Origin: Streptomyces alboniger
GTDB lineage: Bacteria > Actinomycetota > Actinomycetes > Streptomycetales > Streptomycetaceae
Reading direction: 5' to 3'
Length of the DNA: 64,000 bases
Assembly: GCF_008704395.1 (NCBI RefSeq)
Contig: NZ_CP023695.1
Location: forward strand, 5,146,001 to 5,210,000
Part shown: in pieces, positions 52,831 through 60,970 of the stretch
Numbering within the stretch: the first letter of the stretch is position 1
Layout of the letters: each line of letters begins with the position of its first letter
Notes under the pieces: model-generated
The model's database searches: none
Seen by the model: the letters and a program-made list of their open reading frames with translations, nothing else
What the model was told of the DNA's origin: nothing
Position numbers and translations under genes: made by a program

Positions 52831-53068
52831 GAGGCTTCTCCCTTCGTCTGGTCATCCTCCTGAAGGAGAACTACTGGAGATGGCCGGGCTGTTACCTGAC
52901 CATGAAGTGTCGGTTGCGGAGCTACGGTGCCCCGCGTTCCTGATGGGTACAACGAGTTGCCCCCTGCAAACATTCCCTACGCTAAGGAAATTTTTCGCGA
53001 ACCTAATTACCCGTGGGTAGCGGCACCGGTTGTGTTCGCTGTGTGACCAGCGGGAGACTGGGTTCCCT

Positions 53069-53998
53069 ATGAACGACGCCGAACACGGAGCCGCCGATCA
53101 CGGTGCGGCCCACATCAGCGCTCAGCTGGAGCGCGCCAACGGGCTGCTCGAACGCGTACTCGCCGAGGTGGCGAAGACCCCGTCCACGCACGCGATCTTC
53201 GTCGACGCCGGATATCTGTACGCGGCGGCGGGCCGGCTCGCCGCCGGGACCGAGGACCGGCGCTCCTTCGACCTCGACGCCGAGGGACTCATCGAGGCGC
53301 TCATCGACAAGGCCCGCACGATCTTCGCGGACAGCCGCCTGCTGCGCGTCTACTGGTACGACGGGGCGCGGCGCCGTATCCACACCACCGAACAGCAGTC
53401 GATCGCGGAGCTGCCCGACGTCAAGGTCAGGCTCGGCAACCTCAACGCCAACAACCAGCAGAAGGGCGTCGACTCCCTCATCCGCAGCGACCTGGAGTCA
53501 CTGGCCAGGCACCGCGCCATCAGCGACGCGGCGCTCATCGGTGGCGACGAGGACCTGGTCTCGGCCGTCGAGGCGGCGCAGGGGTACGGGGCGCGGGTGC
53601 ACCTGTGGGGCATCGAGGCGCCCGACGGACGCAATCAGGCGGAGCCACTGCTGTGGGAGGTCGACAGCCAGCGGACGTTCGACCTCGACTTCTTCAAGCC
53701 GTACGTGTCGCGGCGCGCGGTCGTCGCCTACGAGGCGGGGATGGGGCCCGCGGCGCCGCGGCCCTCCCGTGAGGACGTCCGCTTCGTCGGCGCCCAGATC
53801 GCCGCGAAGTGGCTCGCGGCGCGGGGGCGCGAGTCGCTGGTGGGGCTGCTGGCGGGGCATCCGTATCTGCCCGGGTCGGTGGACCAGGAACTGCTGGTGG
53901 AGGCGGAGCGGCTGTTGCAGTACTCACTGCGGGGGCAGTCGGATCTGCGGCGGGCGTTGCGGGACGGGTTCTGGGATCACCTGCGGGCGCAGTACTGA
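53069..53998 (+). CDS. NYN-domain protein (putative PIN-like ribonuclease)
   Basis: A 309-residue cytoplasmic protein. The NYN (LabA/DUF88-like) domain spans about 35-220 with the acidic motifs IFVDAGYLYAAAGRLA (Asp near 43), NNQQKGVDSLIRSDLESLA (Asp near 139) and ALIGGDEDLVSAVEAAQGYG. These acids would bind Mg2+ as in PIN-fold RNases. A C-terminal part (about 235-309, REDVRFVGAQIAAKWLAARG) may be a winged-helix module. An N-terminal short coiled coil (ISAQLERANGLLERVLAEV) is present. Its RNA target is unknown. Confidence 0.85.
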   Translation: MNDAEHGAADHGAAHISAQLERANGLLERVLAEVAKTPSTHAIFVDAGYLYAAAGRLAAGTEDRRSFDLDAEGLIEALIDKARTIFADSRLLRVYWYDGARRRIHTTEQQSIAELPDVKVRLGNLNANNQQKGVDSLIRSDLESLARHRAISDAALIGGDEDLVSAVEAAQGYGARVHLWGIEAPDGRNQAEPLLWEVDSQRTFDLDFFKPYVSRRAVVAYEAGMGPAAPRPSREDVRFVGAQIAAKWLAARGRESLVGLLAGHPYLPGSVDQELLVEAERLLQYSLRGQSDLRRALRDGFWDHLRAQY

Positions 53999-54028
53999 GG
54001 GTCGTGGGGCGCGCGGTGCCGCTGGTGC

Positions 54029-55000
54029 TCAGCTGCCGGTGCCGGTGCCGGTGCCGCTCAGGTGGTTCCAGAAGCTGACCAGCGCCGCGGCTGTCTCCTC
54101 GGGCCGGTCGGTGTTGGGGGAGTGTTCGGCGCCCCTGATCACCGTGCGGCGGGCGTGCAGACGGTGTGCCATGTCGTCCAGGAGCGGCACGGGCCATGTG
54201 TCGTCGCGCTCGCCCGAGATCACGTGCGTGGGCAGCGCCGCGGCGGCGAGTTCGGCGACGCGGTCCGGTTCCGTGGAGAGCTGCTTGCCGGTGGCGATGA
54301 GCTGGGCGGGGTTGTTCCGCAGCCAGCGGGTGCGCAGGGCCTCGCTGTCGTCCCCGCCGTCCGCCCTGGCGCCGCCGGTGTCCGCGTCCTCCGGGGGCGG
54401 CGGCTCCATGGCCCGCATCGCCTGCCACACCTCGTCCATCGACAGCACCGCGAGGGCGTCCGCCAGCATCTTGGCGCGGGCCTGTTGGGCGGGGGCGATC
54501 GCGGCGGGCCCCGAGGACATCAGGGTGAGCGAGGCGAAGGCGCGGGGCTCCAGGAGGGCGGCGGCGCGGGCGATCTGGCCGCCCAGGGAGTGACCGAGAA
54601 GGTGCGGCCGGGTGCTGCCCGCGGGCGTCTTCGCCGACCCGGACGCCTTTGTCAGCGCAGCCGCCTGGGCCAGGACATCGCGGGCCAACTCCCCTTGCGC
54701 GTACGCCGATTCGGCGTCCGGGCCCGGTGATTCGTACTGGCCGCGGCCGTCCACGGCGACGGCGCGGTAGCCGGCGGCCGCCAGGGGTTCCAGGAGGGCG
54801 ATGAAGTCTTCTTTGCTGCCGGTGAAGCCGGGAAGCAGGAGAACGGTCCCTTTCACCTCGGCGCCGCCTGCGGTGCCGTCCCCCGTGTTCTCCGCGCCCC
54901 CCGGCGGAAGCGCGTCCAGGACGGCGAAGTCGCCGCGGGCGGTGTGGAGCGTGCGCGGGGTCGCGCAGCGGGGCGGGGTGAAGGTGGGGGGCCTGCTCAT
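54029..55000 (-). CDS. Alpha/beta-hydrolase family protein (1)
   Basis: A 323-residue hydrolase with the standard fold. The nucleophile elbow is LLGHSLGGQIARAA (Ser near 146), and the oxyanion region LLLPGFTGSKEDF and AVDGRGQYESPG are present. The triad acid probably lies near SGERDDTWP and the histidine in GAEHSPNTDRPEE. No signal peptide. The C terminus ends in a GTGTGTG run that comes from a tandem GCCGGT repeat in the DNA (54029-54058). The substrate is unknown. Confidence 0.85.
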   Translation of the reverse strand: MSRPPTFTPPRCATPRTLHTARGDFAVLDALPPGGAENTGDGTAGGAEVKGTVLLLPGFTGSKEDFIALLEPLAAAGYRAVAVDGRGQYESPGPDAESAYAQGELARDVLAQAAALTKASGSAKTPAGSTRPHLLGHSLGGQIARAAALLEPRAFASLTLMSSGPAAIAPAQQARAKMLADALAVLSMDEVWQAMRAMEPPPPEDADTGGARADGGDDSEALRTRWLRNNPAQLIATGKQLSTEPDRVAELAAAALPTHVISGERDDTWPVPLLDDMAHRLHARRTVIRGAEHSPNTDRPEETAAALVSFWNHLSGTGTGTGS

Positions 55001-55143
55001 GCCCTGAGGTTACTGGCCCCTGGGCCTGGGGGGTCCAGGCGGGCGCCCCTGGTGAGCGGCGGTCTTTACGGCTCTCCCGCCCACTCGCCCGCCCGCCTGT
55101 GACGCGGCGGGGGCATGGGTGGGCGAGTGGGCGGGCAGGGATG

Positions 55144-55181
55144 CGCGAAGGCCCGCCCCGGTGACGGGACGGGCCTTCGCG
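55144..55181 (-). terminator. Terminator of the DEAD-box helicase gene
   Basis: A 12-bp perfect stem (55144-55155 with 55170-55181) with a smaller CCCG/CGGG stem inside lies just beyond the helicase stop on the reverse strand. It isolates that gene from the hydrolase gene downstream. Confidence 0.85.
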
Positions 55182-55198
55182 ATGCGGAAGGGCGAGCG

Positions 55199-57739
55199 TC
55201 AGCTCCCCGCGGCCTCCGCGGGCTCCGCCTTCTTGCGCGTACGACGCCGGGGCGCCGGAGCCTCCGCCTCGGTCACCTCGGCGGGGGCGGCAGCGGCCGC
55301 CTTGCGCGTACGACGACGCGGCTTCGGCTCCTCGGTGGCCTGCGCCGGGATCTCCGCCTCGGCGACCGGTTCCGCGGTCTTGCGGGTCCGGGTGCGCTTG
55401 GGCTTCTCCGCGGCCGCCGGGGCCTCGGCCTCGGCGACCGGTTCCGCGGTCTTCCGCGTCCGGGTGCGCTTGGGCTTCTCGGCGGCGGCCGGGGCTTCTG
55501 CCTCGGCGACCGGCTCGGCGGTCTTGCGGGTGCGGGTGCGCTTGGGCTTCTCGGCGGCGGCCGGGGCCTCCGCCTCGGCGGGCTCGGCGGGCTCGGCCGT
55601 GGTCTCCGCGGCCTTGCGCGTGCGCGTCCGCTTCGGCTTCTCGGCAGCGGCCGGGGCCTCGGCGACGGCCTCCGCCGTCTTCCGCGTCCGGGTGCGCTTG
55701 GGCTTCTCGGCGGCGGCCGGGGCTTCTGCCTCGGCGACCGGCTCGGCGGTCTTGCGGGTGCGGGTCCGCTTGGGCTTCTCGGCGGCGGCCGGGGCCTCCG
55801 CCTCAGCGGCCGGGGCCTCGGCTACGGCGACCGGTTCCGCGGTCTTGCGGGTGCGGGTGCGCTTGGGCTTCTCGGCGGCGGCCGGGGCCTCCGCCTCGGC
55901 GGGCTCGACGGGCTCGGCCATGGTCTCCGCGGCCTTGCGCGTGCGCGTCCGCTTCGGCTTCTCGGCGACGGGGGCCTCAGCCTCCGCAGCCGGGGCCTCC
56001 GCCTCGACCACCGGCTCCGCGGCCTTCCGCGTCCGACGGCGCGGCTTCGTCACAGGAGCCTCCGCCTCGGGGGCGGGGGCGGGGGCGGGAGCGGCGGCCG
56101 GGGCCTCCGGCTCGGTCGGTGTGGCCGTGGCCGCCACGGTCAGCGCTTCCGGAGCCGCCCCGCCACGCGTCCGGCGACGGCGGCGCGGCGTGCGCGACTC
56201 CGTCGGCTCGGCGGTGACCTCAGCGGCCGGAGCGGCCGGGGTGGTCGTCGCGGCCGGGGCCGGGGCCGAGGTCGCGTCCAGCGGGCTTCCGCCACGCGTC
56301 CGACGGCGACGCCGCGGCGTACGCGCCGGGCGCTCCTCCTCGGGGGCGGTGGCCGCGGGACCCGACGACGTACGACCGCCACGGTCACCGCGCGAACCGC
56401 GGTCGCCGCGGTTGCCACGGTCGTTGCGGTCGCGGGAACCACGTCCGCGCCCACCGGTCTCGCCGAGGTCCTCGACCTCCTCCGCGCCCAGACCGGCACG
56501 GGTCCGCTCGGCGCGCGGCAGGACACCCTTGGTGCCCACCGGGATGTTCAGCTCCTCATAGAGGTGCGGGGAGCTGGAGTAGGTCTCGACCGGGTCGCTG
56601 AGACCCAGGTCGAGCGCCTTGTTGATCAGCTGCCAGCGCGGGATGTCGTCCCAGTCGACCAGCGTGATCGCGATGCCCTTGGCGCCCGCGCGGCCGGTGC
56701 GGCCGATGCGGTGCAGGTAGGTCTTCTCGTCCTCGGGCGACTGGTAGTTGATGACGTGCGTGACGCCACCGACGTCGATACCGCGCGCGGCGACGTCCGT
56801 GCAGACAAGCACGTCCACCTTGCCGTTGCGGAACGCGCGCAGCGCCTGCTCGCGCGCGCCCTGGCCGAGGTCGCCGTGCACGGCGCCCGAGGCGAAGCCC
56901 CGGCGCTCCAGCTGCTCGGCGATGTCGGCGGCCGTCCGCTTCGTACGACAGAAGATCATCGCGAGTCCGCGGCCCTCGGCCTGGAGGATGCGCGAGACCA
57001 TCTCGGGCTTGTCCATGTTGTGCGCGCGGTACACGAACTGCTTCGTGTTGGCGACGGTCTGGCCCTCGTCGTCCGGCGCGGTGGCGCGGATGTGTGTGGG
57101 CTGCGACATGTAGCGGCGGGCGAGGCCGATGACGGCGCCCGGCATGGTCGCCGAGAACAGCATCGTCTGGCGCTTGGCCGGCAGCATGTTGATGATCTTC
57201 TCGACGTCGGGCAGGAAGCCCAGGTCGAGCATCTCGTCGGCCTCGTCGAGGACCAGGCACTTGACGTGCTTGAGGTCGAGCTTGCGCTGGCCCGCGAGGT
57301 CGAGGAGACGACCGGGGGTGCCGACGACGATGTCGATGCCCTTCTTGAGGGCCTCGACCTGCGGCTCGTAGGCACGGCCGCCGTATATGGCGAGGACGCG
57401 GACGTTACGCGCCTTGCCGGCGGTCAAAAGGTCGTTCGTCACCTGCTGGCACAGCTCGCGGGTGGGGACGACGATGAGGGCCTGCGGCGCCTCGGTCAGC
57501 TGCTCGGGCTCGGCGCGGCCCGCCTCGACGTCGGCGGGGACGATCACGCGCTCCAGGAGCGGGAGTCCGAAGCCGAGCGTCTTGCCGGTGCCGGTCTTGG
57601 CCTGGCCGATGACGTCCTTGCCCGAAAGGGCGACAGGGAGCGTCATCTCCTGGATGGGGAAGGGGGTGATGATGCCGACCGCTTCAAGGGCTTCGGCTGT
57701 CTCGGGAAGAATCCCGAGCTCTCGGAAAGTCGTAGTCAG
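55199..57739 (-). CDS. DEAD-box RNA helicase with a long repetitive basic tail
   Basis: An 846-residue RNA helicase. Seen in the core (about 1-415): the Q motif region PFPIQEM, Walker A AKTGTGKT, DEAD (VLDEADEML), SAT (LFSATMP) and motif VI (HRIGRTGRAG). The rest is disordered: an Arg/Gly part (GGRGRGSRDRNDRGNRGD), then at least eight KPKRTRTRK units alternating with acidic Ala-rich spacers. Such tails bind RNA. The first normal start (ATG 57646) lacks the conserved N terminus TTTFRELGILPETAEALEAV. I place the start at the CTG 57739, with AGAGG seven bases upstream; ATA 57745 is the alternative. Confidence 0.88.
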   Translation of the reverse strand: MTTTFRELGILPETAEALEAVGIITPFPIQEMTLPVALSGKDVIGQAKTGTGKTLGFGLPLLERVIVPADVEAGRAEPEQLTEAPQALIVVPTRELCQQVTNDLLTAGKARNVRVLAIYGGRAYEPQVEALKKGIDIVVGTPGRLLDLAGQRKLDLKHVKCLVLDEADEMLDLGFLPDVEKIINMLPAKRQTMLFSATMPGAVIGLARRYMSQPTHIRATAPDDEGQTVANTKQFVYRAHNMDKPEMVSRILQAEGRGLAMIFCRTKRTAADIAEQLERRGFASGAVHGDLGQGAREQALRAFRNGKVDVLVCTDVAARGIDVGGVTHVINYQSPEDEKTYLHRIGRTGRAGAKGIAITLVDWDDIPRWQLINKALDLGLSDPVETYSSSPHLYEELNIPVGTKGVLPRAERTRAGLGAEEVEDLGETGGRGRGSRDRNDRGNRGDRGSRGDRGGRTSSGPAATAPEEERPARTPRRRRRTRGGSPLDATSAPAPAATTTPAAPAAEVTAEPTESRTPRRRRRTRGGAAPEALTVAATATPTEPEAPAAAPAPAPAPEAEAPVTKPRRRTRKAAEPVVEAEAPAAEAEAPVAEKPKRTRTRKAAETMAEPVEPAEAEAPAAAEKPKRTRTRKTAEPVAVAEAPAAEAEAPAAAEKPKRTRTRKTAEPVAEAEAPAAAEKPKRTRTRKTAEAVAEAPAAAEKPKRTRTRKAAETTAEPAEPAEAEAPAAAEKPKRTRTRKTAEPVAEAEAPAAAEKPKRTRTRKTAEPVAEAEAPAAAEKPKRTRTRKTAEPVAEAEIPAQATEEPKPRRRTRKAAAAAPAEVTEAEAPAPRRRTRKKAEPAEAAGS
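55379..55960 (-). repeat. Coding repeats of the helicase tail (8 copies of KPKRTRTRK)
   Basis: Eight exact nine-residue units are separated by spacers of 13 to 24 residues such as TAEPVAEAEAPAAAE. The DNA of several units is also nearly identical, so it is a recently expanded minisatellite likely to differ in copy number between strains. Confidence 0.9.
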
Positions 57740-58109
57740 GGCTATGCCTCTTCTGTGAGACGCGGCGTGAGGCGAACGCTGGGGGTCGTGACCGTGCCAC
57801 TACCGCCGGCTGCTTGGGGGGCTGGCCGGGGGCGCGGGACCACTGCCTGCGCTCGAGCGCTCTTACCGCTGAGGTTCCCTCCTCGTGCCGTACGCAGCTG
57901 CGCGTACCGCCCGGAGGGCTGTCGGGTCGGAGCCGATCGGGCCACCGACCGGGCATCCTCATTCGTACGGCCCGTCGAATATTCGGCAGGCGCAATACCA
58001 CTGTACCCCGGAATCTCGCATGCGTGTCCGGCGAATTCGTCACATGGCCGTCGTCACAGTGACTGACCAGGGCCTTCCGGCATACGGCAGGCGGGCTATT
58101 GTGCGCTTC
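57740..58109. promoter_or_regulatory. Divergent region between helicase and ferritin-like genes
   Basis: This 370-base gap holds no convincing gene. It should contain the helicase promoter and a long reverse-strand leader (common for DEAD-box genes) and, at the right end, a TATTGT -10 (58097-58102) seven bases before the ferritin-like ATG. No ribosome-binding site precedes that ATG, so it is probably leaderless. Confidence 0.5.
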
Positions 58110-58859
58110 ATGGAGACGCCTGACACCGCCGCTGAATCCGCCGCCGAAACCCCCGCCGAACCCACCGGGGTCGCCGCCCAGGACTGGGCGAAAGCTTCCG
58201 CCGAGCCCCACTACCGCGCCGCGGTCGTGGACCTCCTCGGGGCGCTCGCCTACGGGGAACTCGCGGCGTTCGAGCGGCTCGCGGAGGACGCCAAGCTGGC
58301 GCCGACGCTCGGCGACAAGGCGGAGCTGGCGAAGATGGCGTCGGCGGAGTTCCACCACTTCGAGCAGTTGCGCGACCGGCTCTCCGCGATCGGCGCGGAG
58401 CCGACGGAGGCGATGGAGCCGTTCGTCGCCGCGCTCGACGGCTTCCACCGTCAGACCGCGCCGTCCGACTGGCTCGAGGGCCTGGTCAAGGCGTACGTGG
58501 GTGACTCGATCGCCAGTGACTTCTACCGCGAGGTCGCGGCCCGCCTCGACGCCGATACGCGCGGACTCGTGCTGGGCGTCCTCGACGACACCGGGCACGC
58601 GAGCTTCGCCGTGGAGAAGGTGCGGGCCGCGATCGAGGCCGATCCGCGCGTGGGCGGACGGCTCGCGCTGTGGGCGCGGCGGCTGATGGGCGAGGCCCTC
58701 TCGCAGTCCCAGCGGGTGGTCGCCGACCGGGACGCGCTGTCGACCATGCTGGTCGGGGGCATCGCCGACGGGTTCGACCTCGCCGAGGTCGGGCGGATGT
58801 TCTCGCGGATCACCGAGGCGCACACCAAGCGGATGGCCGCGCTCGGCCTGGCGGCCTGA
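58110..58859 (+). CDS. Ferritin-like-fold protein (MiaE-like)
   Basis: A 249-residue helical protein. After a 35-residue acidic tail, a four-helix bundle carries paired metal-ligand patterns: GALAYGELAAFERLAEDAK (Glu) and MASAEFHHFEQLRDRL (ExxH), with DDTGHASFAVEKV later. This arrangement fits ferritin-like diiron proteins, and tRNA-(ms2io6A)-hydroxylase-like proteins of Streptomyces. The reaction is not certain. The start at 58110 is set by the -10 element seven bases upstream and by where homology begins. Confidence 0.82.
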   Translation: METPDTAAESAAETPAEPTGVAAQDWAKASAEPHYRAAVVDLLGALAYGELAAFERLAEDAKLAPTLGDKAELAKMASAEFHHFEQLRDRLSAIGAEPTEAMEPFVAALDGFHRQTAPSDWLEGLVKAYVGDSIASDFYREVAARLDADTRGLVLGVLDDTGHASFAVEKVRAAIEADPRVGGRLALWARRLMGEALSQSQRVVADRDALSTMLVGGIADGFDLAEVGRMFSRITEAHTKRMAALGLAA

Positions 58860-58863
58860 GGGC

Positions 58864-58897
58864 GGCTGGGCGCGCGGTTCCCCGCCCCCTTCGGGGG
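58864..58897 (+). repeat. Partial dispersed intergenic element (copy C)
   Basis: GCGCGCGGTTCCCCGCCCCCTTCGGGGG after the ferritin-like gene resembles the reverse of the 21-base element at 37164 and 47325, with several mismatches, and forms a CCCCC-TT-CGGGGG hairpin that may act as a terminator. Confidence 0.55.
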
Positions 58898-58903
58898 CCC
58901 GGG

Positions 58904-59173
58904 CTACGCCGTCGCTGAGCGGCGCAGCCCGGGCCGGGTGGGGCGGACCAGCAGGGACAGCAGGGCCGCGGAGACCGCCGCCGCTCCCAGCAGGGTCGCG
59001 GGGGCGTGGCCGGGGCCGAGTGCCATGTGCGTGATGAAGGCGCCGACCAGGGCGCCCGCGGGGCCCGTCGACAGGACGAGGCTGCGCGAGGGCAGCCGGC
59101 GCGCCAAGCGGTGCGCGATGGCCCAGGACAGGGCGAAGCCCAGCAGAGCGGAGCCGAGCGCTTCCAGAATCAC
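58904..59173 (-). CDS. Small membrane protein, 89 residues
   Basis: A protein with three hydrophobic segments (LEALGSALLGFALSWAIAH, GPAGALVGAFITHMALG, APATLLGAAAVSAALLSLLV) and a basic C terminus. No known family. The GTG at 59173 is chosen over an open frame to 59302 because GGGAGGG lies eight bases upstream and the first membrane helix starts there. Its context (beside a ferritin-like gene) does not suggest a role. Confidence 0.7.
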   Translation of the reverse strand: MILEALGSALLGFALSWAIAHRLARRLPSRSLVLSTGPAGALVGAFITHMALGPGHAPATLLGAAAVSAALLSLLVRPTRPGLRRSATA

Positions 59174-59361
59174 GGTGGTGCCCTCCCTTGCGGCCGGTGC
59201 AAATCGGTCGTAGCCGGTGTACCCCAGGTGGCCGGAACGCAACCCTCCACGAGCAGAGTCGACGGGTCCGCCGGCTCCTCGTACAACTCGTACAACACGC
59301 ACGTACGGCCCGGTGGTTGAGAACCACCGGGCCGTCTCGTGCGCGCGCCTACGGGCGCGTC

Positions 59362-59589
59362 CTACAGGGCGCTGAAGCCCACCTTGCGTGCGGTGGGCTC
59401 ACCGAGCTCCACGTACGCAAGGCGGTCGGCCGGAACCAGGACCTTGCGGCCGTGCTCGTCCACGAGGCTCAGCAGCGGCGACTTGCCGGTCAGCGCCTCG
59501 GACACCGCGTGCTCGATTTCCTCGGCGCTCTGGCCGCTCTCCAGCACGATCTCGCGGGGCGCGTACTGCACGCCGATCTTGACCTCCAC
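59362..59589 (-). CDS. DUF3107 small protein
   Basis: A 75-residue protein typical of DUF3107. It begins VEVKIGVQYAPREIVLESGQ and continues with EEIEHAVSEALTG and VLVPADRLAYVELGEP. It should be a small beta-grasp-like domain in the cytoplasm. The function is unknown, although the family is widely conserved in actinobacteria, usually near a TetR regulator and the DEAD-box helicase as here. GGAGGGA lies seven bases before the GTG start at 59589. Confidence 0.88.
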   Translation of the reverse strand: MEVKIGVQYAPREIVLESGQSAEEIEHAVSEALTGKSPLLSLVDEHGRKVLVPADRLAYVELGEPTARKVGFSAL

Positions 59590-59728
59590 GGCTTTGTCCC
59601 TCCGACGGTCAGTCTGTGCGCGGCCGTCCGCGCCGTACCCAGCACACATTAGCCCGGTGAGGGGACGCGGAAGGACGCGGCCGTGAACGCCGGTAGCGAA
59701 CACCGGACGGGAACAAAAAGGCGAGCGG

Positions 59729-60370
59729 TCAGTGGCCCTCGGTGCCGTGCAGCGGGAAGCCCGCGATACCGCGCCACGCGAGTGACGTGAGCAGCTGCAC
59801 CGCCTTGTCCCGCGGGACCGTGCTGCCACTGGCCAGCCAGTACCGCGCGACCACCTGGGAGTACCCGCCGAGGCCGACGGCGAGGAGCATCGCCTCGTCG
59901 CTGGGCAGGCCGGTGTCCTCGGCGATCACCTCGCAGATCGCCTCCGCGCACTGGAGCGTCACGCGGTCCACGCGCTCGCGGACCGCCGCCTCGTTCGTCA
60001 GGTCCGACTCGAAGACCAGGCGGAAGGCGCCGCCCTCGTCCTCGACGTACGCGAAGTAGGCGTCCATCGTCGCGGCGACGCGCAGCTTGTTGTCCGAGGT
60101 GGACGCCAGCGCCGTGCGGACCGACTGGAGCAGTGACTCGCAGTGCTGGTCGAGCAGGGCCAGATAGAGGTCGAGCTTGCCCGGAAAGTGCTGGTAGAGC
60201 ACCGGCTTGCTGACCCCGGCGCGCTCGGCGATGTCGTCCATCGCGGCCGCGTGGTAACCCTGTGCGACGAAAACTTCCTGGGCCGCGCCGAGAAGTTGAT
60301 TGCGTCGGGCACGACGCGGCAGGCGTGTGCCCCGCGGGCGTGCCGCCTCTGTCTGCTCGATGGCTGTCAC
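59729..60370 (-). CDS. TetR-family transcriptional regulator
   Basis: A 213-residue regulator. The DNA-binding domain (about 20-68) reads RNQLLGAAQEVFVAQGYHAA and ERAGVSKPVLYQHFPGKLDL, and the ligand-binding domain follows. The start at 60370 (GTG, with GGGAGG six bases upstream) is preferred over an ATG at 60415. It stands in the helicase, ferritin-like, DUF3107, TetR order common in Streptomyces. The ligand and the targets are unknown. Confidence 0.9.
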   Translation of the reverse strand: MTAIEQTEAARPRGTRLPRRARRNQLLGAAQEVFVAQGYHAAAMDDIAERAGVSKPVLYQHFPGKLDLYLALLDQHCESLLQSVRTALASTSDNKLRVAATMDAYFAYVEDEGGAFRLVFESDLTNEAAVRERVDRVTLQCAEAICEVIAEDTGLPSDEAMLLAVGLGGYSQVVARYWLASGSTVPRDKAVQLLTSLAWRGIAGFPLHGTEGH

Positions 60371-60532
60371 GCCGCCTCCCAATCGTCCGATGTGCGGTGT
60401 GCGCCGCGCCGCCATCGTACTTTTCGGTAACAGTGATGTGCGCGGTGCGGGCGCAGAATTTCACGGACTGGACCACCGCGGCAGGTGCCCGCGGTGGTGC
60501 GTAGCGGGGCAAACACGGTCAGGCCGGTGCCC

Positions 60533-60757
60533 TCAGCGGTAGTCGTCCTCGTCGAGGCTGACCACGCGGGCTTGCTCGGCGAGGTCAGCCTCACTGGCGG
60601 CGTTCGGATCCGCGTCCTGGAGGGAGTCGTCCCCGCTGGGGGCGAGATCGGCGTGCTGCTCCGCGGTGTCCGCCTCCGGGGCCTCGACGCCCGCCTCGGC
60701 TCCGTTCGTGTGCTCTTCCGTCTCGAAGGTCTCGGGATCGGTCGGGTCGACACTCAT
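60533..60757 (-). CDS. Small acidic protein, 74 residues
   Basis: A highly acidic, low-complexity protein (MSVDPTDPETFETEEHTNGA at the start, ARVVSLDEDDYR at the end) with no membrane segment, cysteine or known domain. It is probably disordered. GGGAAGAG lies about ten bases upstream of the ATG. The distinct C-terminal ARVVSLDEDDYR could be a binding motif. No function is known; its neighbour genes give no clear hint. Confidence 0.65.
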   Translation of the reverse strand: MSVDPTDPETFETEEHTNGAEAGVEAPEADTAEQHADLAPSGDDSLQDADPNAASEADLAEQARVVSLDEDDYR

Positions 60758-60868
60758 GTATGGCTCTCTTCCCTTGCGGTACTGGCGGCCCTTCGTGGTG
60801 CGAGTGCCCTGTTCGCCCGCTTTCTATGAGCGTAGGAGACACCTGGATCAGGCGCTATGTGATCCGGG

Positions 60869-60912
60869 CGCGATCCCGGCGTGGTCCCGGCGCGATCCCG
60901 GCGTGGTCCGTG
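60869..60912. repeat. 22-bp tandem repeat upstream of a hydrolase gene
   Basis: Two adjacent 22-base units (60869-60890 and 60891-60912) match at 20 or more positions, each with CGCGATCCCGGCGTGGTCC. Shorter, decayed versions (GTGATCCGGG at 60859 and GTGCGATCTG at 60912) flank them. The array lies between the divergent acidic-protein and hydrolase genes, about 60 bases upstream of the hydrolase start. Confidence 0.8.
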
Positions 60913-60934
60913 TGCGATCTGTGACGGCGAACAC

Positions 60935-60964
60935 GTGAACCGCCGCGTGATCGTCTCGTAACAT
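60935..60964 (+). promoter_or_regulatory. Candidate leaderless promoter of the second hydrolase
   Basis: GTGAAC (60935-60940) and TAACAT (60959-60964) are 18 bases apart and resemble a vegetative promoter. The -10 ends six bases before the ATG at 60971, and no ribosome-binding site is present, so the message probably has no leader. Confidence 0.5.
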
Positions 60965-60970
60965 TGCCGC

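Noticed and set aside
55379..55960. CRISPR-like regular repeats
   Set aside because: The repeats are in frame within the helicase gene, encode a protein repeat, and vary in spacing; no cas genes are present.
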